From Larix sibirica (lineage: Eukaryota; Streptophyta; Pinopsida; Pinales; Pinaceae), in contig NWUY0300012677.1 of assembly GCA_004151065.3 (NCBI GenBank), forward strand, positions 26,378 through 41,332: DNA of 14,955 nt, in the 5' to 3' direction. How positions within the stretch are numbered: the stretch's first letter is position 1; the number at the start of each line of letters is the position of its first letter. Position numbers and translations under genes: made by a program. Below are positions 1 through 8,732 of this stretch, one piece after another. The notes under the pieces were generated by a model. It worked only from the letters and a program-made list of their open reading frames with translations. It had not been told where the DNA came from and searched no databases.

Positions 1-75
1 CACATCTAGCAATATCCCATGCTATCCAATCTTTTATTAATCTGTAAAGTTCCACACAGATAGGTCCTTCTAGAT
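1..75. repeat. Perfect 75-bp direct repeat, copy 1
   Basis: These 75 bases recur without a mismatch at 122-196, with a period of 121 bp. The copies diverge immediately after their right edge (tggtttt against gatacat). The left edge of copy 1 is the window edge, so the repeat may be longer. Perfect identity amid otherwise decayed DNA points to a recent tandem duplication or an assembly duplication; the sequence alone does not separate these. Confidence 0.95.
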
Positions 76-121
76 TGGTTTTAGTTTGTGCCCGCAAAAA
101 TACCAAAGAATGCAAATGCAA

Positions 122-196
122 CACATCTAGCAATATCCCATGCTATCCAATCTTTTATTAATCTGTAAAGTTCCACACAGATAGGTCCTTCTAGAT
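122..196. repeat. Perfect 75-bp direct repeat, copy 2
   Basis: Identical to bases 1-75. A 70-codon minus-strand frame (81-293) runs through this copy and the spacer, but it shows no recognisable domain and I do not call it a gene. Confidence 0.95.
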
Positions 197-2180
197 GATA
201 CATAAATTGTAAGTGATAATCCACTATAAATGCAATCATGTAGAAAAGATGAGGCAAGTACGAATGAAGAATCAAATTGTTTGAAGGTACCACAACAAAA
301 TCAATTAATTACAAACAATATATGCTCCAATCAATTTACGACGTCACCAAGAAGTCCACAAAGACAAATTGTGGGTCTAATGTGGAAACCACAAAAGTAG
401 ATTGTGATTTAGCATAAAAGACTACAATAACACGAAACTTTAAGATTATTCCGAAAAAAACAAAATTGAAACTCCAACCTACAAGATTCTTTATTGGCCA
501 TGCGCACACATCAACTGTGAACTAGAAAGCATGTGAATTTGGACAAAGTGCACCATCAATTTAACTTCTCGATGGTCCCTTGTCACGTGGACCTTCCAAT
601 CGAGAAAGTTATCTTCTTGCAGGTTCCTTCTAACACAGATCCTCTATTATACATGGTAGATTGTGCGTGCCAAGACTAGAACCTATGACATGGCGGGCTC
701 GCTTTCCTTCATCAATTCCTTTTCCCAACACCTAGAAAATCATTGATAACAACCACAATATTTAATGATAGTCGCCATTTCTATGATATGGAATTTCTCA
801 TCATTTATACGTCCTTTCCACCTCTCATTAACTCTTGGAATCAACAACATCTTTGGAATTTCACAGATCTCAATTTAACAAAAATTGAAAGAGAAAATGG
901 GTAGGCTCAACGCAAGCGAGAGGGAGAAGACAAAGTTGAGAGAGGAAAACAAGCAGGCTATAAAGACCAAAATTTTTAGGGTCTTAATAAATATGGAAGA
1001 TACAATCTCCCTTTTTGTGCAGACATTAATGAGGTCCGAGCTTTCGTAGAAGAGGCTAGTTGTGTTGTTGAATCAAAAGGCACCACTTATAGAACCCAGA
1101 CCCAAATGCAAAAACAAAACGTGAGTTGTGGGTACATGGTCACTCGACTATGCTCTCCAAAATGAAGGTAGTGCTAATAAGATCCTACTAACTTGAACAA
1201 TTGAATAAAATATTAAAGTCTACCTATTGTTTCTTGTAAATGGCTCATAGAAAGTCGAAGCATGATAGACACCGTGAAAGAAGGTTGTTCATTAAGAGTT
1301 CTAAATAAGAAACAATCGCAAGAGAGGTTCCACAAGCTACCTCCTTAAAAGGACCAAAAAATTCAAGACGCCAAAACTTGGAAAGACCGAAACTTACAGT
1401 TAAAAGTAAAATTCCTCCAAAATAGAAATTTTCCAAATTACATATTAGGTTATATATAATTGAAAAACAAATAATTGCAAACTTTCAAATACCAAAGACT
1501 TTTTAGCAAAATCTCAATAACTTATGCTAATTCTACCAAGACTTTATGCTTTGAGAGAAATGGATGTTCCAAAAACATAATGGTGAAAAGCATGATTTCC
1601 AAAGTAGCTTAATAAAATGAACCAAAACACATCAAATAAGCTTCAAAGCACGAGAGGTACATTACTAATTGTTCATCTATCCAACAAATCTCTTCGAACT
1701 CCCAAATCTAGTCCTCATAGAGCTTGCACAAAAGTTGTGATTCTATCAATGATAAACAAGAGGTGAGCATTCAACTTTGGGCAGGAAAGAAGAACGCCCA
1801 AGCAAGAGAATTTGCACAACAAGAGAAACAACTCTCATAGATAGCGTGTTATGTAAAAACTACCATAGCTTCCTTCATGCCATAAGAACTATAGGGCCCT
1901 AATATTACTATTGGAAAGCTCTGAATAGATTAGCGTGAGATATTATTCCATTAATATGATATACATATAAATACAATGAAGGTGACCCTTGGTTTCATCT
2001 TCCAAGAGGTCTCTTGGACTCCAAGATGACTTTTCATATTCACCTATGACTCTTGATGTGAATACAAAATGATTTTACCATAACCCTAAGGATTAGGTTT
2101 CCAACAACAACTATACTAGAGCATTAGAGAGACTTTACAAATCAATATGAATCCAAATTACTTAAATAGAAATTGGGCTT
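197..2180. other. AT-rich intergenic DNA, no gene seen
   Basis: I see no sustained coding frame, RNA gene or intact transposon end here. Frames in all six phases are short and have no recognisable motif. Minor structures are an imperfect hairpin at 563-610 whose loop contains a CACGTG hexamer (584-589), and the palindrome tagggcccta at 1892-1901. Neither is tied to a gene. Confidence 0.6.
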
Positions 2181-3150
2181 AGTCAAACTTGTGTTCCCTT
2201 CTAACCTTATACGTGAATCCAAAACAATTTGTAACCCTTCGAGCCTTCATGCCCCTTTCCAATCTCTTTCTTGAGATTCTACATTTCGTTTTCATACCTC
2301 CCCCTCTCACATGGTTTATAGGAAGGAAAACCCACACTAATAGACACCTTCACACTAAATATCACCACTTATCACAAACTAGTTGTCCTTGATACTTAAG
2401 TTATCATTTGGGGATTCTTTGACGAAGCTTGACAAGGTACTCCACATATGTGTTGACTCTAGGGGTATTTTGTACTTGTCAAAAAATATTTTTTCTCCTA
2501 AAGCATGTTGGTGGGCAAGGCACAAACAATCAAGATGCGTTCGGCTCTATGACTAATCATGAAATGTGCAATAGAAATTTTTCTAATCTCTAGAAGTGTT
2601 TAGAGATTCTAAGATGCTTATGGATTGGACAAACAATAGTCGTAGTACCCAAAACTTGGCTCACTCCACTCCTTAACAAGGCTCTTAGGGTTATAAAAAA
2701 ATTCATAGATATCTCTTTCTCCCATATTTATAGAGAATTCAATTATGATTTTGACAAGTTATCTAAAGATGCCCTCTCATTGCAAGAAGGAACCCATCCT
2801 AAGCTAGAGTTCACAAATAGGGAACTCCATCAATAATTAGTTATTTTTCTTTATTAAAATCTTCTCAATATTTTGTTTTGTTTTAGGGCTATGAAAAGAT
2901 CATGATGATATAAAAACTTTTAAAGCCTCAAGAATGTAGTTTTGCTACTTAAGCACATTCAAGGGACGTAAATGTCCCGAGAACATTATAACGTGTTACA
3001 ACATAAACTAGTGGATAAAGTTAAAGCCTTGAAGAACACGGCTAACCAAACTGCAACCTAGAGGTGTCACCCACTATCACCTCTATAAACACCTCTCTGC
3101 ACTTTCATTGGTTCTTCTTCAACTCAGGGGGGGGCTTCCCTAGATAGGAT
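2181..3150. other. AT-rich intergenic DNA, no gene seen
   Basis: No supported gene. A 67-codon plus-strand frame (2189-2392) is Pro/His/Leu-rich with no domain and reads as chance. A short hairpin gggac-N6-gtccc lies at 2963-2978, and an eight-G run is at about 3127-3134. The block is probably old repeat DNA, but no element ends could be found. Confidence 0.5.
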
Positions 3151-3700
3151 TGTTAGGTTATGGCAACAAGTGCAAAAGGTGATTTCAAAGAGTTAGCCCT
3201 AGCAAAACTTAAGGTCTTCATGTGTAGTATAGGTGATGGGAGGGTTCTAAAGACTAGTTCCAATCCCCATGACATATGGAGTCTTGGGATGATTCCTCGA
3301 GCCTTAAAGTGCATGTGCTTGGCTAGAACCTCTGCAACAAAAAGCAAGACAAACTCTTACCCCACGCAATTGAGATTCCATAGTAATTCCCACCTAGGAT
3401 GGGTTACATCGCCACACTCCTACAACCTACATCCTAGCTTGTACCCTACTTCAAAATGATCCATAAGAGATAACAATTGGTCCCCAAAGAGAAATATCTC
3501 ATAATCCAACCATGACATATGAATGAGATGGCCAACCCTTATATAGGTTGTAGCCAAATCTCATTTTATAATAAAATATTAACAAATACCTAAGATCTAG
3601 CCCAGGGTGGGGTAAAAATGACAGAAAAACCCACTGAGTTTCTAACCAACTCCAACTAGGTGCTCAAACTATATCCATAAAGAAAGATGGTCAAATATCG
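3151..3700. other. Probable repeat relic with overlapping short frames
   Basis: A 99-codon plus-strand frame (3160-3459) and a 64-codon minus-strand frame (3153-3347) overlap, so at most one could be real. Neither has a recognisable domain. Read on the minus strand, the block contains ctatataaggg at about 3538-3548, a TATA-like sequence of the sort found inside plant LTRs, but no LTR ends, polypurine tract or second copy were found. I treat it as a relic of unknown type. Confidence 0.25.
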
Positions 3701-4080
3701 TAAGTCCAATGTTCAAGGGATATTAAAACCCAATGTCCGCAAAGTAACCTCCATGAAGTGGATAAACTCCATAGAACTTCTCCAACAAATAGGACGCTAG
3801 CCCCATTAATGAATAAAGTGCCCTTAAAAACCTCAAAATCCTCGAAAACCGAACAATAGTCTCAAAAGTGGATTGTCCAATGAATTGACCCCACCACAGC
3901 ATGGGATATATGTACAAATCCACTGATTATGGAATGAAGGCAATGAAAGCTATTACATGAATGCATAACAACTATCCAATTGGTTGACCTCCCACGAAAG
4001 GCATAGAATGGATTGTCTAATGAGAACAATCGTTCCCTGATTGTCATGAGATTCTCGAGGCTCTTTGATACTAGGGGGGT
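3701..4080 (-). other. Degraded possible coding relic, minus strand
   Basis: Two overlapping minus-strand frames (3723-3923 and 3862-4083) lie directly downstream of the zinc-knuckle-like relic at 4081-4440. A short sequence, ggattgtc(c/t)aatga, occurs twice (about 3870 and 4011). There is no recognisable domain. If the neighbouring relic is a retroelement ORF, this could be its decayed downstream part; that is only inferred from position. Confidence 0.2.
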
Positions 4081-4440
4081 CACTCATGTTGTTTGCTCTT
4101 CTAGACAAAGCACTTTCCCCAAGAAATTATTCATGGTATCCATGTGATACTTCTTTCGACCATGTTCTTTGTTGATGAGTAGAACATTGCTTGTCCTAGA
4201 AGCAATCCCGATCTAAGAATGACCACACTTTCTACATCGAACCTGATCTACAATCACTAAAACTTCAAAATGATTATCAAACTCCATTTGGAAGCTTTTG
4301 ATATAACCAAAATAAACCTACATATGCTTGGTCAAATCGTGCCACCATCGACTTGTTGTTATTTCATATGAGCATTGAAACCAAAACTAGCCTTTGACAT
4401 GCCAAGCAATTCACCCACCGGCCTAGATCCATCTAAACTC
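4081..4440 (-). pseudogene. Broken retroelement ORF1/gag-like fragment with a zinc-knuckle remnant
   Basis: Translating the minus strand gives a discontinuous frame. One part holds DGSRPVGELLGMSKASF, another LFWLYQKLPNGV, and then QVRCRKCGHS followed by a stop codon and a further ~45 open codons ending near 4085. A leucine/proline phrase followed by a basic CRKCGHS motif resembles the region leading into the CCHC zinc knuckle of plant LINE ORF1 (DUF4283-type) or retroviral-type gag proteins. In those families the protein binds element RNA. The frame needs at least two shifts and has an internal stop exactly where the knuckle should be completed, so it cannot make a working protein. The assignment rests on motif resemblance only. 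Confidence 0.3.
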
Positions 4441-4476
4441 TGGCTCTACCATGCGTTGAGAGGGATTAAAAAACTC

Positions 4477-4528
4477 GAGGTGCAAACCTATCCAATAAAA
4501 GATAGACAATAAAAAAGGTTTGCACCTC
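4477..4528. repeat. 13-bp perfect inverted repeat (hairpin) beside an undetermined base
   Basis: gaggtgcaaacct at 4477-4489 is the exact reverse complement of aggtttgcacctc at 4516-4528, separated by 26 AT-rich bases. Beyond the arms there is one mismatch and then a matching base, and the single N of the window (4531) falls where the symmetry would ask for G. A cruciform or sequencing-stop structure is possible, and so is a tiny foldback element. No target duplication was seen. Confidence 0.8.
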
Positions 4529-4565
4529 AANAACTTCAATAGTTAAATGAGAAATAAGATGAATA

Positions 4566-4823
4566 TCAATGTTGAATGATGAAACATGTGAATAGTAAGA
4601 AAATAAGAGGATGTGCATAATCAATAAGAAATAGATTATGTGCAAATGTTACCGGTAGCATATCTGCAAATGCTACTGGCATATTATCCTCATTTTGAAT
4701 TTCTTCCATTGGGGCTATCTCAACATTTCTTCCATCATTTTCCTCTCTAACGGTTACATGTTCAATTATGGCATAGATATCAAAATTTGTCATTCTTTGT
4801 TCTTGTTGTTGGTCAACTGCCAT
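4566..4823 (-). other. 85-codon open frame, unrecognised
   Basis: The frame starts at an ATG and encodes a Gln/Glu/Asn-rich N-terminal half (MAVDQQQEQRMTNFD near the start) and a hydrophobic C-terminus. It contains a small internal repetition (PVAFADML, PVTFAHNL). I know of no family it fits and see no splice or promoter signal. It may be a fragment of a transposon protein or chance; confidence that it is a gene is low. Confidence 0.15.
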
Positions 4824-4935
4824 TTATTCTGATCATTTTGGCAAAATGTTCCCTATTTCTCATAGTTTCTTTAACTCTCTTCCTGCATTTGGTTGTGTCA
4901 TTTGTTGTGGTTGAATTTGTCGTCATGTTGAATTC

Positions 4936-5136
4936 TAGTAACACACAGCAATATTAACACCCATTAATGCATAGTAAAATACCTGAAAGACTTTGATTTG
5001 TTTCTTTCCACAGATGTTCTCCTTGCAAAGTAATTGGATGAGCTCCCTATAAATTGTATCTTCGACTATGATACAACAGACACACCTCCTCAAGAGTAGT
5101 CATGATGATTCAATCAGCATAATATATATTTAATTT
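4936..5136. repeat. ~200-bp direct repeat flanking the minisatellite, left copy
   Basis: This segment, from tagtaacac to atatatatttaattt, is repeated in the same orientation at 6771-6970. Long stretches match exactly, for example the run from gatacaacagacacacctcc into ctcaagagtagtcatgatga. The left copy has ~15 extra bases near its start, and the right copy has ~19 extra bases (around 6838-6857). Sequences outside the copies do not match. The pair encloses about 1.6 kb, including the minisatellite. Confidence 0.85.
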
Positions 5137-5224
5137 GCTTACTTCCTCAACATGCATAGCATCAATATCTCCATTATGAGAAGACATGATAACATGAATT
5201 ATTGTACCACAATCAAGCAACGTG

Positions 5225-6180
5225 GTCAATTTTATTGAAATGGATAAAACTGAAATCAATGCTTTGTACTCAATCAAGAACCATAGTTAATTGAATTAAA
5301 TTGGATGACATTGAAATCAATGCACTATACTTAATCAAGAGTCATAGTTTATTGAATTGAATAGGATAATGTTGAAATCAAAGTAGTGTACTCAATCAAG
5401 AGCCATAGTCTATTCAATTGAATCATATAACACTGAAATCAATGCAGTGTACTTAATCAGGAGCCATAGTCTATTGAATTGAACTGAATAACATTGAAAT
5501 CAATGCACTGCACTCAATCAAGAGCCATAGTCTATTGAATTGAAATGGATAAACGAAATCAATGCATTGTACTCAATCAAGAGCCATAGTCAATTGAATT
5601 GAATCAGATAACACTGAAATCAATGCACTTGTACTCAATCAAGAACCATAGTCAATTGAATTGAATTCGGATAACATTGAAATCAATGCACTGCACTCAA
5701 TCAAGAGCATGGTCTATTGAATTGAAACGAATAACACTGAAATCAATGCATTGTACTCAATCAATGCAACAGTCTCAAAATCAATGTTGACATTGAATTC
5801 AATGCAACAATCACTGCAATCAAGAAAGAACTGAAATCAATGCAAAGTCTCAGAAATCAATGCACCGACACTAAATTCAATGCAACACTGAAATCAATGG
5901 AAAAATGTTAAAAATTAATGCACTGACACTGAATTCAATGCAACAGTTACTCCAATCAATGCAAAGTCTCATAAATCAATGTACCGACACTTGAATTCAA
6001 TGCAATCAATCATTGCTCCGATAACATTGAAATCAATGCATTGCACTCAACCAAGAGCTATGGTCTATTGAATTGAAACAAATAACACTAAAATCAATGC
6101 ATTGTACGTAGTCAATGCGACATTCTCAGAAATCAATTTGTTTAGACAATGAATTCAATGCAACAATGAGTGAAATCAAT
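5225..6180. repeat. Minisatellite with 60-bp unit and nested ~13-bp core
   Basis: From 5225 to about 5760 there are nine head-to-tail units of about 60 bp built as tattgaattgaa / ggataacattgaaatcaatgca / ctgtactcaatcaagagccatag. From about 5761 the array breaks into shorter units sharing the core (t)gaaatcaatgca or gaattcaatgcaaca. At 6021-6115 the long unit reappears, followed by the short motifs again. A higher-order step is visible: 5671-5820 is repeated at 6021-6170, an offset of 350 bp. There is no coding frame through it. The structure is that of a eukaryotic minisatellite; without conserved repeats alternating with unique spacers it is not a CRISPR array. Confidence 0.95.
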
Positions 6181-6663
6181 GAATAATTGTATATTTTAAT
6201 TGTCTTGTTTATTTCACAAACCATAAAATATTATTATTATGTGCTAACTATTTATACCTATTTACCATTCATTACTATATGTAAAACATATTATGAGCCA
6301 GAAGAAACATATTATGCACATATACATGTTTAGTTCAATTAATGTTTAGTGAATATATCATTACACTTGCACATATTTATAGTAAATAGAGCTTAGATTA
6401 GGTAGTTGGTAGCATTGGTTGCGATACCCCCCACCTAGGCTCAAATCTAGCTTGCCACCTATGGATATAGCCCTTGGAAATTTTGTAAAACTAATCTATT
6501 ATTTTATTTTCTTAGTTTACTAACAAACTAAAACCAATCTATACATTTTATTATTTTAGTTTACTTAGACTAAAACTAACTCATTTGAATTAGTACAATA
6601 TTTACTTCTAACTTTTACAAACTAAAACCAATTCATTTGAACCAAATCTATTATTTTTTATTA
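6181..6663. other. AT-rich spacer, no gene seen
   Basis: Very AT-rich DNA with loosely repeated phrases (aaactaaaaccaat, actcatttga) and no coding frame. The only more GC-rich patch is the tRNA-like segment at about 6391-6480, described separately. Confidence 0.6.
6391..6480 (+). other. Possible tRNA-derived SINE head
   Basis: taggtagttggtagcattgg resembles a tRNA D-arm/A-box (the TAGCTCAGTTGGTAGAGC type), and about 40 bases on, ggctcaaatct resembles a B-box (GGTTCAAATCC). That spacing is close to a tRNA's internal pol III promoter. No intact acceptor stem folds, so it is not a functional tRNA. No A- or T-tail or target duplication is clear. This is a weak call. Confidence 0.25.
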
Positions 6664-6750
6664 TTTGACCCAGCATTTGAACGTAAACCAACTCATTTGA
6701 CCCAGCATTTGAACATAAACCAACTCATTTGACCCAGCATTTTAATGTAA
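6664..6750. repeat. 32-bp tandem repeat, 2.7 copies
   Basis: The unit starting tttgacccagcatttgaac occurs at 6664-6695, 6696-6727 and, truncated and diverged, 6728-6750. The first two copies differ by one base (cgtaaac against cataaac). It abuts the right-hand copy of the ~200-bp direct repeat. Confidence 0.9.
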
Positions 6751-6770
6751 TATTAATGCGCAGTAATTCA

Positions 6771-6970
6771 TAGTAACACCCAGCAATGCATAGTAAAATC
6801 CCTGAAAGACTTCGATTTGTTTCTTTACCCAAATGTTCCTTTGATAGATCTAGTTCCTTGCAAAGTAATTGGATCAGCTCGCTCTAAATTTTATCTTTGA
6901 CTATGATACAACAGACACACCTCCTCAAGAGTAGTCATGATGATTGATTAGCATAATATATATTTAATTT
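6771..6970. repeat. ~200-bp direct repeat flanking the minisatellite, right copy
   Basis: Second copy of the segment at 4936-5136, offset 1835 bp, same orientation. It carries an extra block near 6838-6857 and small substitutions. It lies upstream (plus sense) of a T-rich tract and the LTR-like boundary at 7079, so it may belong to the LTR of that minus-strand element. If so, the left copy is a partial second LTR copy, but homology stops at 5136/6970 before the LTR edge. Confidence 0.85.
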
Positions 6971-6985
6971 CATTAAAACATATGT

Positions 6986-7045
6986 TAAATTTTTTAAGCC
7001 GACGTGTTTTTTAATTTTTTAATTTTTTATTTTTTTTATTTTGTT
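6986..7045. repeat. T-rich low-complexity tract
   Basis: Runs of T broken by A, C or G (for example ttttttaattttttaatttt). A small ORF starting at 7004 begins inside it and is best explained by the low complexity. Confidence 0.85.
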
Positions 7046-7480
7046 ATTAAAATATGTCACGTTACATCACATCACAACATCTCCCCCATACTGGGTTGTA
7101 GAGCGCCTCTCGGCACAATAAGCGGAGTAAACTCGCACAAGTCACGTGGTCTGCTCTTATCTACGTGGTTGTTAACTATTTCGAAGGCCTTGATCAATAG
7201 TCCATCTAGCAACTTTCAATATCAAGAAACCACGAGTATTTTCTCCTTTATCGATGTGAGCTGAGACAGGGTTCCACACCAAAAGGATTTCCATAAGACA
7301 CTTACCAACAACCAAAATCATCCAATTGACTTTCTATGGCTTCCTCGATCAGGAGACTCCCGCGATAATGGACAAGAACAAGAAAAAAGCACACTGCTGG
7401 TAAGCAAAGAGATGAAAGTCGATTCTGAGTCGAAGTTGGCCCTCAACTAATTCTAAGACCAAGTCTTAAGTTTTAAAACA
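7046..7480 (-). mobile_element. Probable LTR-retrotransposon fragment: 3' internal end, polypurine tract and LTR start
   Basis: On the minus strand, TATGGGGGAGA (7090-7080) is followed at once by TGTTGTGATGTG (from 7079). A purine run then TG is the classic arrangement of a polypurine tract priming plus-strand DNA synthesis at the 5' edge of a 3' LTR. The internal side (7091-7480, minus strand) is more GC-rich than the LTR side but carries no recognisable integrase or RT motif. No matching 5' LTR is present at higher coordinates, so the element is a fragment, or its other end lies outside or is decayed. The LTR's far end (CA) was not located. Confidence 0.35.
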
Positions 7481-8330
7481 TTGATCAAGACCATGTGGCA
7501 TACCATAGGAGGTTGAGTGATTGGCTTGAGGGAGTCTTACTTGGAGGGCGCACCACGTGGAAGTGGTTGTGGACGATACACACATGGTGTGGTGGATTTT
7601 TTAGCCTTGCTCTGAGAGCATGCTCTCTTGAGATGAGGAGTGCACCACATGGGAGATGGAATACAACCACCTTGCAACATGTGTAGACTGTGGAGATAAT
7701 CTTTTCTCGTGTGGACCTACTTTAGTGGCTTAAAAGGTTTCATGTGGACATGATCCACTTTATATTGATGGCCTCCCTCACCTTTCTTATATAAAGGGAG
7801 CACAGTGCATTTGTATAGATATACAACTTAAGTCACTGAATCATTTGTATCTTCTTGATGTACTTGTCCTGTGAGCTTTGTGCTTGTATGATGCAAGGGT
7901 TGAAAGGTCTAGGTGAAGACTTGGAGCGCTAGGGTTGAAATCTTAGTGTGAGCAAGACCTAGGGTTTGTGGTATGAAACCTAAAGAAAACATGGAGCACT
8001 TGATGCTAGTGGAGCTTGTGTGATGCAAATTGGGGAATGTCCTTGAAGACATGCGATACAAGTGAGAGATCAAGGGTGGACTTCTTGTTGTGATGCTGGC
8101 TAGTTGAGAAGGCTTTGGTGTGACTAGTTGAGCTTGGTGAGAGGCCTTGCTAGTCTATGCTAATGCTGGTTAAAGTTTGTTGTTGATGGTGGATGCCCTA
8201 GCTAAGGTTTGATAGCAATTGAAGTGTTGTTGCTTGGATGAGCTAAAAGGACATGTTCTACCAACTTGGGATGAGTTGCAGTATTGTATCCTATCTTCAT
8301 TTATAATGTAATATGAAGTGTACAATTGTT
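7481..8330 (+). mobile_element. LTR-like block with strong TATA box (plus strand)
   Basis: There is no sustained ORF. The block begins with a GC-richer part (7540-7690) open in both strands' frames (7485-7686), an effect of composition. It continues through a TATATAAA box at 7788-7795 and then G/T-rich text with repeated phrases such as ctagttgag (three near-copies between about 8100 and 8160) and gatgcaa. TATA followed by a non-coding T/G-rich leader is typical of a plant LTR's U3-R-U5. I could not define TG/CA ends or a target duplication, so a solo LTR, a partial LTR or a decayed gene promoter all remain possible. Confidence 0.35.
7788..7795 (+). promoter_or_regulatory. TATA box (TATATAAA)
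   Basis: An exact match to the strong plant TATA consensus, with a pyrimidine/C-rich stretch upstream and tagatatacaactt downstream near the expected start (about 7815-7825). No coding gene follows within 1 kb on this strand, so it is most likely an LTR promoter. Confidence 0.45.
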
Positions 8331-8514
8331 GTCCAAATTTTTATGTTGCAGATATGAACATCAGACTTGTGTTCTCATTTAGCTTTCTTGGTTGTTTCTA
8401 CATGCTAATTTATTGGAACAGCTTCGCTGATATGTTAAGTGATCTAGCATTCTAAGAAAATACTAGAAATCAAAATTACTACTGAAATAAATCTGCTGTA
8501 ACAGAAGTAATTTT
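8331..8514. other. Spacer, nothing recognised
   Basis: AT-rich DNA with no ORF or repeat seen. It may still lie within the large intron of the minus-strand ARID gene. Confidence 0.5.
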
Positions 8515-8623
8515 CAGATCTTGTGGATGAAGGAGATTGTGCCCTAAGAGATGTGAATCTTCTCTCCCTCCAGTACATATTTTCTGTGTCTATTTTCTTG
8601 AGCTTTCCTTGTGATCTAGTTAT
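8515..8623. repeat. 109-bp tandem duplication, copy 1
   Basis: Starts cagatct and shares ggagattgtgccctaag and tgtgaatcttctctcc with the adjacent copy at 8624-8732. Identity is roughly four in five by eye, with a 2-bp gap. Both copies remain open in one plus-strand frame over the shared part (DCALR-VNLLS in one copy, DCALRAVNLLS in the other), but each runs into a stop and no family was recognised. It lies in the probable intron of the ARID gene. Confidence 0.9.
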
Positions 8624-8732
8624 CAGATCTCATAGATGATGGAGATTGTGCCCTAAGGGCTGTGAATCTTCTCTCCTTCAAGTACATTTTCGGTGTCTAC
8701 TTTTTTTGAGCTTGCCTAGTGATTTGGTTGAA
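8624..8732. repeat. 109-bp tandem duplication, copy 2
   Basis: Directly adjoins copy 1 head-to-tail. Gaps between the copies are small and substitutions are spread along the whole length, so the duplication is old. Confidence 0.9.

Noticed and set aside
5225-6180. CRISPR array
   Set aside because: Units are contiguous, variable and share a core without unique spacers, and the context is eukaryotic. It is a minisatellite.
6391-6480. Functional tRNA gene
   Set aside because: No acceptor stem or proper anticodon arm folds; only box-like words remain.
7004-7264. 86-codon plus-strand frame
   Set aside because: Begins in the T-rich low-complexity tract and runs antisense to the retroelement fragment.
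7485-7686. Overlapping frames on both strands
   Set aside because: Open in both directions because of the GC-richer composition of the LTR-like block; no domain on either strand.
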